64,000 nucleotides of DNA from JBCCAG01 sp050331115. Lineage in GTDB: Bacteria > Cyanobacteriota > Cyanobacteriia > CAKZMO01. Position numbers and translations under genes: made by a program. The stretch covers positions 1 to 64,000 of the forward strand of contig JBHJHD010000033.1 of assembly GCA_050331115.1 (NCBI GenBank), given 5' to 3'. The notes under the pieces are model-generated. The model did no database searches and was not told the origin of the DNA. It worked only from the letters and a program-made list of their open reading frames with translations. Positions 8,968 to 16,534 of this stretch are shown one piece after another (position 1 is the first letter of the stretch; every line of letters starts with the position of its first letter).

Positions 8968-9906
8968 ATGAGCACCACCAGACTTTACGCTATTGCAACA
9001 ACGGTATCTGACCTGGATCGGTCGCGGGAGTTCTACACTCAGGCCCTTGGGTTTAGCCCCGTGAGCGACATCATAATCGAAGACGAGAGCTTTTGTAAGC
9101 TGGCCCAGCTTCCGCCAACTCGGGTCCGGTTGGCCACCCTAAAGCTTGGGGATGAGCATATCGAGCTGATGCAGTATCTCGACATTGCGCCTCAGTCTAT
9201 TCCCGAAGATTCCAAGAGTAACGACCTCTGGTTTCAGCACATGGCGATTGTAGTTCGGGATATGTCGCAGGCCTATGGGCGTCTGCAGGCTTTCCCCATT
9301 CAATCTATATCAACCCAGCCGCAGACCATTCCGGAAGATAATCCCATGGCTGGGGGGGTGCAGGCGTTTAAATTCAGAGATATCGATCGCCACAGCCTAG
9401 AGCTGATTTGGTTCCCCCCCGACAAGGGAAGCGCCAGGTGGCAGCAGCCGGGGGAGGCGCTGTTTCTGGGCATCGACCATACGGCGATCACTGTGTCTAG
9501 CACCGATGCCAGCATAGCCTTCTACCGCGATCTGCTGGGCATGACCGTGGCGGGAGGCAACCTCAACTCAGGAGAGGTTCAGGCCCAGCTCGACGGCCTG
9601 CCCGTGGCAGAAGTGCAGGTCACCCCGCTACAGCCTGCCGAAACCGGCGCTGGAATGGAGCTGTTAGACTACATCAAGCCCGGTACGGGCCGCAGCGTCC
9701 CTGACCACTGGCGGGCCAGCGATTTGCCCCACAGGCATACTGTGCTCGCCGTTGATTCCCCGGAGGAGATTCTAGATAAGCTCCGCCAGCGCGGCGCTGT
9801 GGTGGTCTCGCCCCAGCCGATTGACCTACCCGAGGCCTACCGCTACAGTCGAGGCAGCTTGGTTAACGACCCCGATGGACACAGCCTGCTGATTGTCTCT
9901 CCATAG
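8968..9906 (+). CDS. Double VOC-fold (glyoxalase/dioxygenase superfamily) protein
   Basis: A 312-residue protein with two VOC modules. The first (about 1-150) opens with TRLYAIATTVSDLDRSREFY and ends at RHSLELIWFP. The second (about 165-310) opens with FLGIDHTAITVSSTDASIAFYRDLLGM and ends at DPDGHSLLIVSP. Each module has the beta-alpha-beta-beta-beta repeat with His/Glu metal-ligand candidates. The fold covers glyoxalase I, extradiol dioxygenases and others; the substrate is not evident. It is preceded by the repeat-containing intergenic region and appears monocistronic. Confidence 0.85.
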   Translation: MSTTRLYAIATTVSDLDRSREFYTQALGFSPVSDIIIEDESFCKLAQLPPTRVRLATLKLGDEHIELMQYLDIAPQSIPEDSKSNDLWFQHMAIVVRDMSQAYGRLQAFPIQSISTQPQTIPEDNPMAGGVQAFKFRDIDRHSLELIWFPPDKGSARWQQPGEALFLGIDHTAITVSSTDASIAFYRDLLGMTVAGGNLNSGEVQAQLDGLPVAEVQVTPLQPAETGAGMELLDYIKPGTGRSVPDHWRASDLPHRHTVLAVDSPEEILDKLRQRGAVVVSPQPIDLPEAYRYSRGSLVNDPDGHSLLIVSP

Positions 9907-10067
9907 AGGCTAATTTTGGCTGATAATTGGTCAGCATCTTCTGGACTATTGCGTTAGCGCTGTTGCTTAAGGCAACACAACTGGCTGAAAGCCTTGAGTC
10001 TCGTAGGCAACAGCGGGCGCAATTGCTCTAATGCATCAGAACAATTGCTACAGCACGTGAGGGAGTT

Positions 10068-11624
10068 ATGGAAAACTGGAGGTTTTTGATCCAGCGGGAA
10101 GGCGATCGCGAGTGGTTACCCCTCGAGCCGCCAGAATCGGAGATCTTAGAGGGCTGCTATCGCCTCGTCGGTCAGTCGCAGCCGGGGCAGCGTTCGGTAC
10201 AGATTCACCTTGCCTACCGCGACTTAGAGGGCGGCTCGCCTCGGCACCACCGCCGCGTCGGGCAAACCAACGATCGGGGTCTGGTCGGCATCTTTCCGTT
10301 TACGCGGCTCCAGCCCGGACATTGGCAGGTCACCTGCGGTCTTGACGGCGCTGCGGTGGCGCTGCATTTGCAGGTGGTTCCCCACGATGGAGGTTCTGAG
10401 CTAGAAGCTGACCTCGACCTGTCGCGCTTCTCGGCGTTTCGGGCTGAGGTCAATCACGCCGATCTATCTGCTGAAAATGCGCCCATAGTGACTTCTGAGA
10501 GGGCCTCGCCGCCTGCGGTGTCTAAATTTGACCTATCTGCAGCCCGGTCAGACCGCCGCTGGAATGGTCAGGCACAAGATCCAGCGGGTCGGCGAGCGGA
10601 AGATGAAGCGGCAAAGCCTTTGACTGACGAGATGGTAGCGCCTTTAGCAGATGAGATGGCAAAGCCTTTGGCTGACGAGATGGCAAAGCCTTTAGCTGAC
10701 GAGGTGGCAAAGCCACTGCGCGATGAGGCGGCCTCGGTCGCAAATCTATTTCAGACCGTAGAAGACATGGCAGACCAGATTATCAACGCCATGTCGGCTC
10801 GGCTAGCAGTGCATGAGTCGCTAGCCGAGCCCAGCGGTGGCGCAGCGACATCGGTACAGTCTGAAGACCCCGCCCAGTCCGCGCTACCGTCAGCTTTGCC
10901 GGGCAATATTCAGCTCTACGACTCCGCCTACACGATTCGCCGCGGGCGACCCTTAAGGCTCGGAGGCCTAATCTCGGGTCCGGAGCTCGGTTTACCGGCG
11001 ACGCTGACTCTAGTCCTAATAGATCCCCATAGCGGAGAGGCGATCGCTAAACAAACCTATCCCCAGGCGATCGCCCACATTCCCCAAGCGTTTGACTGGG
11101 ATGCTGCCGTGTCGCTGCCCCCGCAAACTCAGCTCGTGCTGGCGCAGCTCGCGCTGCGCTCAATCGCGCCAGCCCATTCTCTACCCTTAGCCGCCTGCTC
11201 ATTTGCCATCATGGTGCTGAACGAGCCGTCCGAGCCAAGTAATCCGTTCACGCCTGCAGTTTTAGAGCCGTCTGGATCAATCGGCGCTCCTTCATCCAGC
11301 GACCCCAGCGATTTGCCTGCTTCAGGTGTAGAGCTACCGCCATTTCTCAAGGGGGTATCAGCCGTTCCAGCGGAAACCAGGGCGGCGGCTCTAGCAAAGG
11401 TTGAAGAGCTGAAATTGCGCCAGCTCACCCCTAAAGATCGACCTGACGACAGCAAACCACCTGGTCACGAGGCATCAGGTGATTCTGAACCAAGCAGGGA
11501 CCAAATTACAGATTCAGCAGCGCGAGCAGAAGAATCTGACAAGCTAAATGGCGATTCGTCTGATATAGGTCTAGGGGAGGATGCTATAAACCCGTTTCAG
11601 TATCCAGGTTTTTCAGAATATTGA
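10068..11624 (+). CDS. Hypothetical protein with an 8-residue repeat tract
   Basis: A 518-residue acidic protein I do not recognise by function. Residues 1-120 look beta-rich (VQIHLAYRDLEG, LVGIFPFTRLQPGHWQVTCG), perhaps an Ig-like or carbohydrate-binding-like module. Residues about 179-221 are tandem copies of an eight-residue unit, consensus ADEMAKPL. A second beta-rich domain lies at about 285-385 (YTIRRGRPLRLGGLISGPELG). The C-terminal 130 residues are Ser/Pro/Asp-rich and probably disordered. No signal peptide or membrane segment is seen. It lies upstream of psaI but is separated by about 190 bp holding likely promoter elements, so it is probably not part of that operon. Confidence 0.7.
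   Translation: MENWRFLIQREGDREWLPLEPPESEILEGCYRLVGQSQPGQRSVQIHLAYRDLEGGSPRHHRRVGQTNDRGLVGIFPFTRLQPGHWQVTCGLDGAAVALHLQVVPHDGGSELEADLDLSRFSAFRAEVNHADLSAENAPIVTSERASPPAVSKFDLSAARSDRRWNGQAQDPAGRRAEDEAAKPLTDEMVAPLADEMAKPLADEMAKPLADEVAKPLRDEAASVANLFQTVEDMADQIINAMSARLAVHESLAEPSGGAATSVQSEDPAQSALPSALPGNIQLYDSAYTIRRGRPLRLGGLISGPELGLPATLTLVLIDPHSGEAIAKQTYPQAIAHIPQAFDWDAAVSLPPQTQLVLAQLALRSIAPAHSLPLAACSFAIMVLNEPSEPSNPFTPAVLEPSGSIGAPSSSDPSDLPASGVELPPFLKGVSAVPAETRAAALAKVEELKLRQLTPKDRPDDSKPPGHEASGDSEPSRDQITDSAARAEESDKLNGDSSDIGLGEDAINPFQYPGFSEY
10602..10730 (+). repeat. 24-base in-frame tandem repeat (8-residue unit)
   Basis: Five to six units of 24 bases encode variants of ADEMAKPL (EAAKPLTD, EMVAPLAD, EMAKPLAD twice, EVAKPLRD). 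Copies in the middle are nearly identical at DNA level, indicating recent expansion by slippage or unequal exchange. Confidence 0.85.
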
Positions 11625-11648
11625 CAAGATTCCCTGCGTTTCTAAACC

Positions 11649-11686
11649 CTTACGTTGAGGCCTTACGTTGGTTTAACAATGTTAAA
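11649..11686 (+). promoter_or_regulatory. Direct and inverted repeats upstream of psaI
   Basis: Two exact copies of CTTACGTTG at 11649-11657 and 11662-11670 (13-base period) are followed at once by the dyad TTTAAC-AAT-GTTAAA at 11672-11686, about 125 bp before psaI. This is where an activator or repressor of the photosystem I pair could bind. The direct repeat resembles but does not match the HLR1 element bound by RpaB, whose period is about 10 bases. Regulatory role inferred from position and symmetry. Confidence 0.4.
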
Positions 11687-11810
11687 AATTCTTAGCATAT
11701 AAGCTGCTGCTGCAGGATTCACAGTACAGTCGTGTCTACATATATCCGCTGCTGACTATAGGCTAGCGGCGTCTATATATCTTTTGTTGCATTTCGTAGG
11801 ACATAGACTT

Positions 11811-11927
11811 ATGGCAGCCTCTTATTTACCTTCTATCCTAGTGCCCATTGTCGGCCTGGTCTTTCCAGCCGTTGCAATGTCCCTTCTGTTTATCTATATC
11901 GAGCGCGAAGACGCCACTGGTATCTAG
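11811..11927 (+). CDS. psaI: Photosystem I reaction center subunit VIII (PsaI)
   Basis: A 38-residue single-span membrane protein: a short N terminus MAASYLPSILVPIVG, one hydrophobic helix (about 7-31) and the characteristic end FIYIEREDATGI. This length and C terminus are typical of PsaI, which sits in the thylakoid membrane next to PsaL and PsaM and helps stabilise PsaL and PSI trimers. It is the first gene of the psaI-psaL pair, 139 bp ahead of psaL, the common cyanobacterial order. A strong hairpin lies between the two genes. Confidence 0.96.
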   Translation: MAASYLPSILVPIVGLVFPAVAMSLLFIYIEREDATGI

Positions 11928-11952
11928 AGCGGCTGGCTACAAGTAAACGGTA

Positions 11953-11987
11953 TTGGAGTTCGCCCCCCCAGCACGGGCGAACTCCAA
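11953..11987 (+). terminator. Hairpin between psaI and psaL (terminator or processing site)
   Basis: A perfect 13-bp inverted repeat, TTGGAGTTCGCCC (11953-11965) and GGGCGAACTCCAA (11975-11987), with a nine-base loop. No T-run follows, so full Rho-independent termination is unlikely. It may act as a partial attenuator or as an RNA end that stabilises the psaI message and sets the psaI:psaL ratio (inference). Confidence 0.6.
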
Positions 11988-12066
11988 GTAGCGTCGTTTA
12001 TTTATGGCTTTCTACTTAATTACCCAACATCTTTAATCAACGCAGTCTTTTTGGAGATAGAACACA

Positions 12067-12579
12067 ATGACGCAGGTCCCCGAATTTGTTCAGAGCGCTA
12101 GAAGTATGGAAGTGGTTCACGCCGCTGGTAGCCCTGAGGTCGGTAATCTAGCCACCCCGATTAATTCATCAGCGTTCACGCGAGCTTTCATCAACAACCT
12201 ACCCGCCTACAGAACTGGGCTTTCCCCTCAGCGGCGCGGGCTTGAGGTGGGTATGGCCCATGGATACTTACTTTATGGCCCGTTCGTACTGCTAGGCCCG
12301 CTGCGCGATACCGACGTTTCTGGATTTGCCGGAGCAGCCGCAGCAATCTTGCTGGTACTGGTCTTGACGGTTTGCCTATCCCTCTACTCAAGCAACGGCG
12401 TCAAGAAGCCCGTCTCCACTTTGACTAACCCCAACCCTCCAGAGGCGCTGAGCACGGTCGAAGGCTGGAGCGAATTTGCAGGCGGCTTCCTTATCGGCGG
12501 TATTGGCGGCGTCATATTTGCCTATCTCTTAGTGCAGGTGCTCGACGCCGGCGTCTTTGACATTATCGGCATGGGATAG
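12067..12579 (+). CDS. psaL: Photosystem I reaction center protein subunit XI (PsaL)
   Basis: A 170-residue PsaL. Key stretches are LATPINSSAFTRAFINNLPAYRTGLSP, RRGLEVGMAHGYLLYGPFVLLGPLR, and hydrophobic helices at about 68-110 and 135-165 ending GVFDIIGMG. PsaL lies at the centre of the PSI trimer and coordinates chlorophylls; it is required for trimer formation. The length is a little greater than in many species because of the N-terminal segment before LATPI. Purine-rich GGAG lies a few bases before the ATG. Likely co-regulated with psaI. Confidence 0.97.
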   Translation: MTQVPEFVQSARSMEVVHAAGSPEVGNLATPINSSAFTRAFINNLPAYRTGLSPQRRGLEVGMAHGYLLYGPFVLLGPLRDTDVSGFAGAAAAILLVLVLTVCLSLYSSNGVKKPVSTLTNPNPPEALSTVEGWSEFAGGFLIGGIGGVIFAYLLVQVLDAGVFDIIGMG

Positions 12580-12629
12580 TCCTGCTGAGGGCGGTGCAGA
12601 GGACATCGCTTCTGGCGACATCTTCAATA

Positions 12630-12667
12630 GCGCTAGCGGAGGGTCACGCCTTGCTGGCGCTTTGCTT
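12630..12667 (+). terminator. Probable psaL terminator
   Basis: Inverted arms GCGCTAGC (12630-12637) and GCTGGCGC (12653-12660), one G-U pair, followed by TTTGCTTT. It lies 50 bases after the psaL stop and ahead of the convergent peptidase gene. The loop is 15 bases, so the structure is of moderate strength. Confidence 0.45.
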
Positions 12668-12678
12668 TATGGCTGCCC

Positions 12679-13254
12679 TCAAGACGCTTGTCGCAGCAGG
12701 CGCGCAGTAGACTTGATGGTGACAGTGCTGAGTCTGGGTGCGGGCAGGCAATGGGTTAGCCGATCTAGGATCTGCATAAAGTCAGTGGCGATCGCGCTAC
12801 AGTTTTCCGGCGTCAGTCTAGGGACGTGGACAAACAGGCCGGGGGCAGTCGAGGTTCTGTGGAGATGGTCGAGGATGTCGTGGTATAGCTGATTACAGAC
12901 AAACCGCCCAGCATCGTCGCTGATTTCAGCTGTAGGCAACCCCTGTAAAAGCGCCGACAGCGGCAGCGGAGAGCGGAGCGCCCGATTATCGATCACCGCA
13001 GTCGATTCTAGGCCCAGGCGATGCCGTGGTTCCCCCATGCCACAGCAGACTACGGCAGCAGGTCTGTAGGCCTCGATAGCGGCGATGACCTGCTGGGGTG
13101 CCTGCTCGAAATGAACGGGCAGGCGGCGTAAAAAGAGCAGCCTCGAGAGATTTGGATAGCTAGCGGCAACTATCTGCAGAAGGTCATCGGACGAGTTAGA
13201 GGGCTGGTCAGGTCGCCAAACTCGAAACGATGTCAGAAGAATATCTTGAACCAT
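12679..13254 (-). CDS. Pyroglutamyl-peptidase I-like protein (peptidase C15 family)
   Basis: A 191-residue C15-type cysteine peptidase. It starts ILLTSFRVW (family: LLTGFEPF), has VVCCGMGEPRHRLGLESTA in the place of the glutamate-bearing block, DDAGRFVCNQLYH with the likely nucleophilic Cys, and LFVHVPRL with the likely catalytic His. All three elements of the triad have candidates. The typical enzyme removes N-terminal pyroglutamate from peptides; this divergent cyanobacterial form may differ in specificity. Its 3' end lies near the psaL 3' end. Confidence 0.78.
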   Translation of the reverse strand: MVQDILLTSFRVWRPDQPSNSSDDLLQIVAASYPNLSRLLFLRRLPVHFEQAPQQVIAAIEAYRPAAVVCCGMGEPRHRLGLESTAVIDNRALRSPLPLSALLQGLPTAEISDDAGRFVCNQLYHDILDHLHRTSTAPGLFVHVPRLTPENCSAIATDFMQILDRLTHCLPAPRLSTVTIKSTARLLRQAS

Positions 13255-13355
13255 GGCGCGGTGAGCTTAAAGGGGCTGTGGAAAAGGTAACGTGATGCAG
13301 TAGCCGTAATTTCTGAGCAGCGTCATTTATTTGTGGTCTCCGACTTTAGCTCAGT

Positions 13356-13802
13356 TCAAGGGTGCATCACGTCTTGAATCTGAGCTGCAACGGATTTGCT
13401 AAACTCCGGGTCGCTGTTGGCTAATGTGGCCAGCTGCCTATATTCCTGCTCAGACAGACCAACTTCTACAAGAATGCTCACAACTTGAGCGTCTAGAGCG
13501 TCTTGATTTCCAGAGTCTCTTGAATTGATCTCCGTATAATCTGGGCTGTCAGTCTCAGCTGATGTCAATGTTGAGACACGTTGATAAGCCTCTACGAACT
13601 GGGCGAACTTTTGAGATGAAATATCCTTAACGCCGAGGCGATTGGGGGATAAAGAAGATGGCGGAGAGGACTCTACAAGCGGCGCTGCTGTCGCCCGAGC
13701 ACCAAACGCCTCCAATATCCCGACGTCGCCTGCTGCCGATGTAAGTAACAATAGAAACATTAAACCCAAGGCGTGCACGAAGTGCCGGGCAGTAGCGTTC
13801 AT
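13356..13802 (-). CDS. Secreted DUF4168 protein
   Basis: A 148-residue protein with an N-terminal hydrophobic signal-like segment (LGLMFLLLLTSAAG, about 12-25) and a DUF4168-type C-terminal half: SQKFAQFVEAYQRVSTL and VGLSEQEYRQLATLANSDPEFSKSVAAQI. DUF4168 proteins are small, helical, extracytoplasmic proteins of unknown function, common in cyanobacteria. Upstream and on the same strand as the C15 peptidase, separated by 101 bp; co-transcription is possible but not shown. Confidence 0.78.
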   Translation of the reverse strand: MNATARHFVHALGLMFLLLLTSAAGDVGILEAFGARATAAPLVESSPPSSLSPNRLGVKDISSQKFAQFVEAYQRVSTLTSAETDSPDYTEINSRDSGNQDALDAQVVSILVEVGLSEQEYRQLATLANSDPEFSKSVAAQIQDVMHP

Positions 13803-14131
13803 ACGTCGCAGTCCATTGACAACCTACAGGAGTGATTGCTCGCAGCAGACCTTGAATAGGGATAGGCCTAGTCTACGAAGTTTCCAATCGTGCCCTAACC
13901 TTAAATCTAAAAGCTTAACGCTTCTTTAATGAAACGATTGAGGCAGCTTACCTCGACTTTAACTTGTTTCTGTACCGCACCATATGTATTTATGCTGTGA
14001 ATATTGATGCTGTGAGCCTTTACAAAGCCCCAAATGCCGTAGGCAGCAGAGCGCGCAGTTATCCCAATGCACCAGGACAATTGCTATACAATACAGGGCC
14101 AAGCCAGCAAGCGGACAGTCGAGGAGCGCAA
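13803..14131. other. Divergent upstream region, no gene recognised
   Basis: About 330 bp between the divergent DUF4168 and hydroxylase genes. The hydroxylase frame is open back to 13964, but this stretch lacks homology-like sequence. The ATG at 14132 has GAGGAG a few bases ahead. The rest is likely promoter DNA for both genes. Confidence 0.55.
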
Positions 14132-14884
14132 ATGAAATCAATTTCTGGGTTTGTAGTCAAGCGATTAGAGAAAATAGTACCGTATATTGAGAAAACAGTG
14201 CCGGCCTACTCCAAAGTGGGAGACTCTGTCTTCTTCACGCCTAAGCAGTTTCCCTGGGCAGCCTTTCTAGAAGAAAACTGGATGACGATTCGTCAGGAGC
14301 TAGACGGGATTCTTGAGCGCGTCGATGAGCTGCCAAACTTTCAAGACATTTCCAAGCGCCAGTACCGGATTGCCAACGACAACCGCTGGAAAACGTACTT
14401 CTTCTGGGCGTTTGGCTTTCGCGCTGAAGGTAACTGTCGGCGCTGCCCTCAGACCACGGCGCTGCTTGAGCAAATTCCAGACCTCAAAGTCGCTTTCTTT
14501 TCCATTCTGGCCCCCGGCAAGCATATCCCGCGCCATCGCGGCAAGCACAAAGGGCTGATTCGCTATCACCTGGGCCTCAAGGTACCCGAACCGGCGGACC
14601 AATGCTATATCCAGGTCGACGACCAAATTGCCCACTGGCAAGAGGGCAAGAGCCTCATCTTTGACGATACCTACTACCACGAAGTCTGGAACAATACCGA
14701 GGGCTATCGGGCCGTTTTATTTCTAGACATCGTGCGCCCGATGCGGTTTCCGCTGTCGCTGGTGAACTGGCTCGTCTGCCGGTTAGTGGCCGCATCGCCC
14801 ATTGTCCAGGATGCACGTGCGAGCCATGATGCCTGGGAGCGCAAGTTTGAGGCGGCAGCTGATGAGGCGATCGCAAAGGTTTAG
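14132..14884 (+). CDS. Aspartyl/asparaginyl beta-hydroxylase domain protein
   Basis: A 250-residue protein of the AspH-like double-stranded beta-helix family (Fe(II)/2-oxoglutarate type). The core has PGKHIPRHRGKHKGLIRYHLGL, which supplies the first iron-ligand His and substrate-side basic residues, and LIFDDTYYHEVWNNTEGYRAVLFLDI with the second ligand His and a 2-oxoglutarate-binding arginine candidate. Bacterial members modify peptides or lipids; LpxO-type lipid A hydroxylases belong to this family. A flanking region with HRC-like cysteines (NCRRCPQTT) precedes the core. No transmembrane segment is visible. Target unknown. Confidence 0.86.
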   Translation: MKSISGFVVKRLEKIVPYIEKTVPAYSKVGDSVFFTPKQFPWAAFLEENWMTIRQELDGILERVDELPNFQDISKRQYRIANDNRWKTYFFWAFGFRAEGNCRRCPQTTALLEQIPDLKVAFFSILAPGKHIPRHRGKHKGLIRYHLGLKVPEPADQCYIQVDDQIAHWQEGKSLIFDDTYYHEVWNNTEGYRAVLFLDIVRPMRFPLSLVNWLVCRLVAASPIVQDARASHDAWERKFEAAADEAIAKV

Positions 14885-14981
14885 GCTGTCCGGATTGACT
14901 GCTGAACCCCGCTGCGGCTCCGACTTGCCTGGGGCCTGCTGGCCTGGGGTCTCCCTTTCTAGGGCCTATTTTTCCTAAGGC

Positions 14982-16181
14982 CTACTTTGAGCCGCTCGGC
15001 ACTGGCGCAGCGAGAGGCACCGCCCAGCTAATAATGCCGACGCCTATGGCTAGGATTCCAGCGGCGTAAAATACCGTCGGCAGACTCGCAGTCTCCCAGA
15101 CGGGGCCAAGCAGCAGCGGCGACAGAAACTGCCCCAAGGAATTGGTGCCCGTGCCAATCGCGAGCACGCTGGCGCGAATCTCGGGGGGGGCTAGGGCGGC
15201 GAGGCCGTCGTAAATATTAGGGATGGTAATTCCAAACCCCATGCCAAACAGGACCGCTGCCGGCACAATTGTCCAGAGACGGTCGAGCAGCGGAATAGTG
15301 CACAACATGGCCCCCATGATGACGAAGCCTAGCCCCACGGTGGGCCCTGTACCAATGGCTTTGGCGAGGCGGCTCGCGGCGATCGCCGACATTGTAGCGG
15401 CGCCCACCGCGCGAATTGCCAGTACGAAACCATTGAGGGCGGGGTCAGCGCCGATGGCGTCTTTGAGATACAGGGGGGTGTAAATGACCACCGCATAGAC
15501 CACAGCCGCCGCTAGGGTAATGCTCAAGTAAAGCCGCAGTACCGCGGGCTGCCTGATCACCCGCAGCAGCTCTTTGGGGCTGGCGATGAGGCTACTCGAT
15601 CTGTAGCTTCCTTCCCGTAAAATTATCGTAGCCAACAGGGCTACCGGGACGCCAAATCCATAGAGATAGAAGGCGAAGGACCAGTGAATTGCGCCAACCC
15701 AGCCGCCAACAACCGGAACGAAGATGCTGGCCGTCGTCATTGCGCTCGTCGCGTAGCCCAGCATCCGGGTGCGCGCTTCCCCATCGTACATCGTGCTCAG
15801 CAATCCGATGCTAGCCGCCGCAATACCCGCGCTGGCGATGCCCAGCAGAACGCGGCTGATCAGCAGGGGACCGAGCTGCGCCATAAACCCGCCGGCAGCG
15901 CCAAAAACGCTATAGCACAGTAGAGAGACAATCAGGACGCGGCGCTTGCCTACTCGGTCGGCAAGCAGGCCCAGTATGGGTGTAAACAGAGCAATGGCGA
16001 GGGCATGGGCGCTGACCAAAGTGCCGGCCCAGCGGGGGTCGAGCTGAAGCTGCTGCACAATTTCTGGCAGTACCGGAGAGACAATGCCGCCGGTCATTGT
16101 CGTTAAGCACCCCGCCCCAATTAAGACATATAGCTGGGTAAACCGTCTGGAATTGGGGCGGGTCAAGGACTTTAGCGCCAT
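14982..16181 (-). CDS. MFS transporter
   Basis: A 399-residue 12-helix major facilitator. It begins with a short cytoplasmic tail, then YVLIGAGCLTTMTGGIVSPVLPEI in helix 1 and GLLADRVGKRRVLIV in the loop between helices 2 and 3, the MFS signature. A second repeat-like half starts near residue 205. The general outline fits drug or metabolite exporters of the Bcr/AraJ-like type; substrate unknown. It is divergent from the Rieske oxygenase gene (353 bp apart), which could mean shared control, but this is inference. Confidence 0.87.
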   Translation of the reverse strand: MALKSLTRPNSRRFTQLYVLIGAGCLTTMTGGIVSPVLPEIVQQLQLDPRWAGTLVSAHALAIALFTPILGLLADRVGKRRVLIVSLLCYSVFGAAGGFMAQLGPLLISRVLLGIASAGIAAASIGLLSTMYDGEARTRMLGYATSAMTTASIFVPVVGGWVGAIHWSFAFYLYGFGVPVALLATIILREGSYRSSSLIASPKELLRVIRQPAVLRLYLSITLAAAVVYAVVIYTPLYLKDAIGADPALNGFVLAIRAVGAATMSAIAASRLAKAIGTGPTVGLGFVIMGAMLCTIPLLDRLWTIVPAAVLFGMGFGITIPNIYDGLAALAPPEIRASVLAIGTGTNSLGQFLSPLLLGPVWETASLPTVFYAAGILAIGVGIISWAVPLAAPVPSGSK

Positions 16182-16232
16182 GGTATCAGTAGAGTCAACG
16201 TTGACGGCACAGCGGCCGATATAGCGCCACCG

Positions 16233-16260
16233 GGTATAACGCTACTGGTATAACGCTACT
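16233..16260. repeat. Tandem 14-base repeat upstream of the MFS gene
   Basis: Two exact copies of GGTATAACGCTACT at 16233-16246 and 16247-16260, ending about 50-80 bp before the MFS start codon on the other strand. Two head-to-tail sites at this spacing could bind a dimeric regulator, or the copy could be a simple duplication. Confidence 0.75.
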
Positions 16261-16468
16261 GGCCCACGGGCTAACAATCAGACTGGACAATATAAAATCT
16301 GGGTTACCCCGATTACTCACGTATGTCAATCATGCGTTACTGTTTATAACATACTGAATGGGCAGTGACAGTCGATCAATGACCTATCTGTCTCGCCCTC
16401 AGGCCCCTATGTTGAGGTAGTGTACGATACTACAATTTTGGCTGAAATTTTTATGCCGCGCTCAGTAT

Positions 16469-16498
16469 CGCACCAGTACGCAACGGGGCACTGGTGCG
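16469..16498 (+). promoter_or_regulatory. 9-bp inverted repeat just upstream of the Rieske gene
   Basis: CGCACCAGT at 16469-16477 and ACTGGTGCG at 16490-16498 with a 12-base spacer, ending 36 bases before the start codon. It could be an operator dyad or a stem-loop in the 5' leader. There is no following T-run, so it is not a classical terminator. Confidence 0.5.
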
Positions 16499-16534
16499 CC
16501 GACCTGCAGGCACACAAGGACAGAACGATAACCC

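Larger units (their letters stand above)
16182..16534. other. Divergent control region between MFS and Rieske genes
   Basis: About 350 bp, richer in A+T near its centre. It contains a tandem 14-base repeat near the MFS start and a 9-bp inverted repeat just upstream of the Rieske gene, both listed separately. No coding frame seen. Confidence 0.55.

Noticed and set aside
11649..11670. CTTACGTTG direct repeat as an HLR1 element
   Set aside because: Period is 13 bases, not about 10, and the repeat carries TTACG rather than the TTACA core, so it is only called a repeat.
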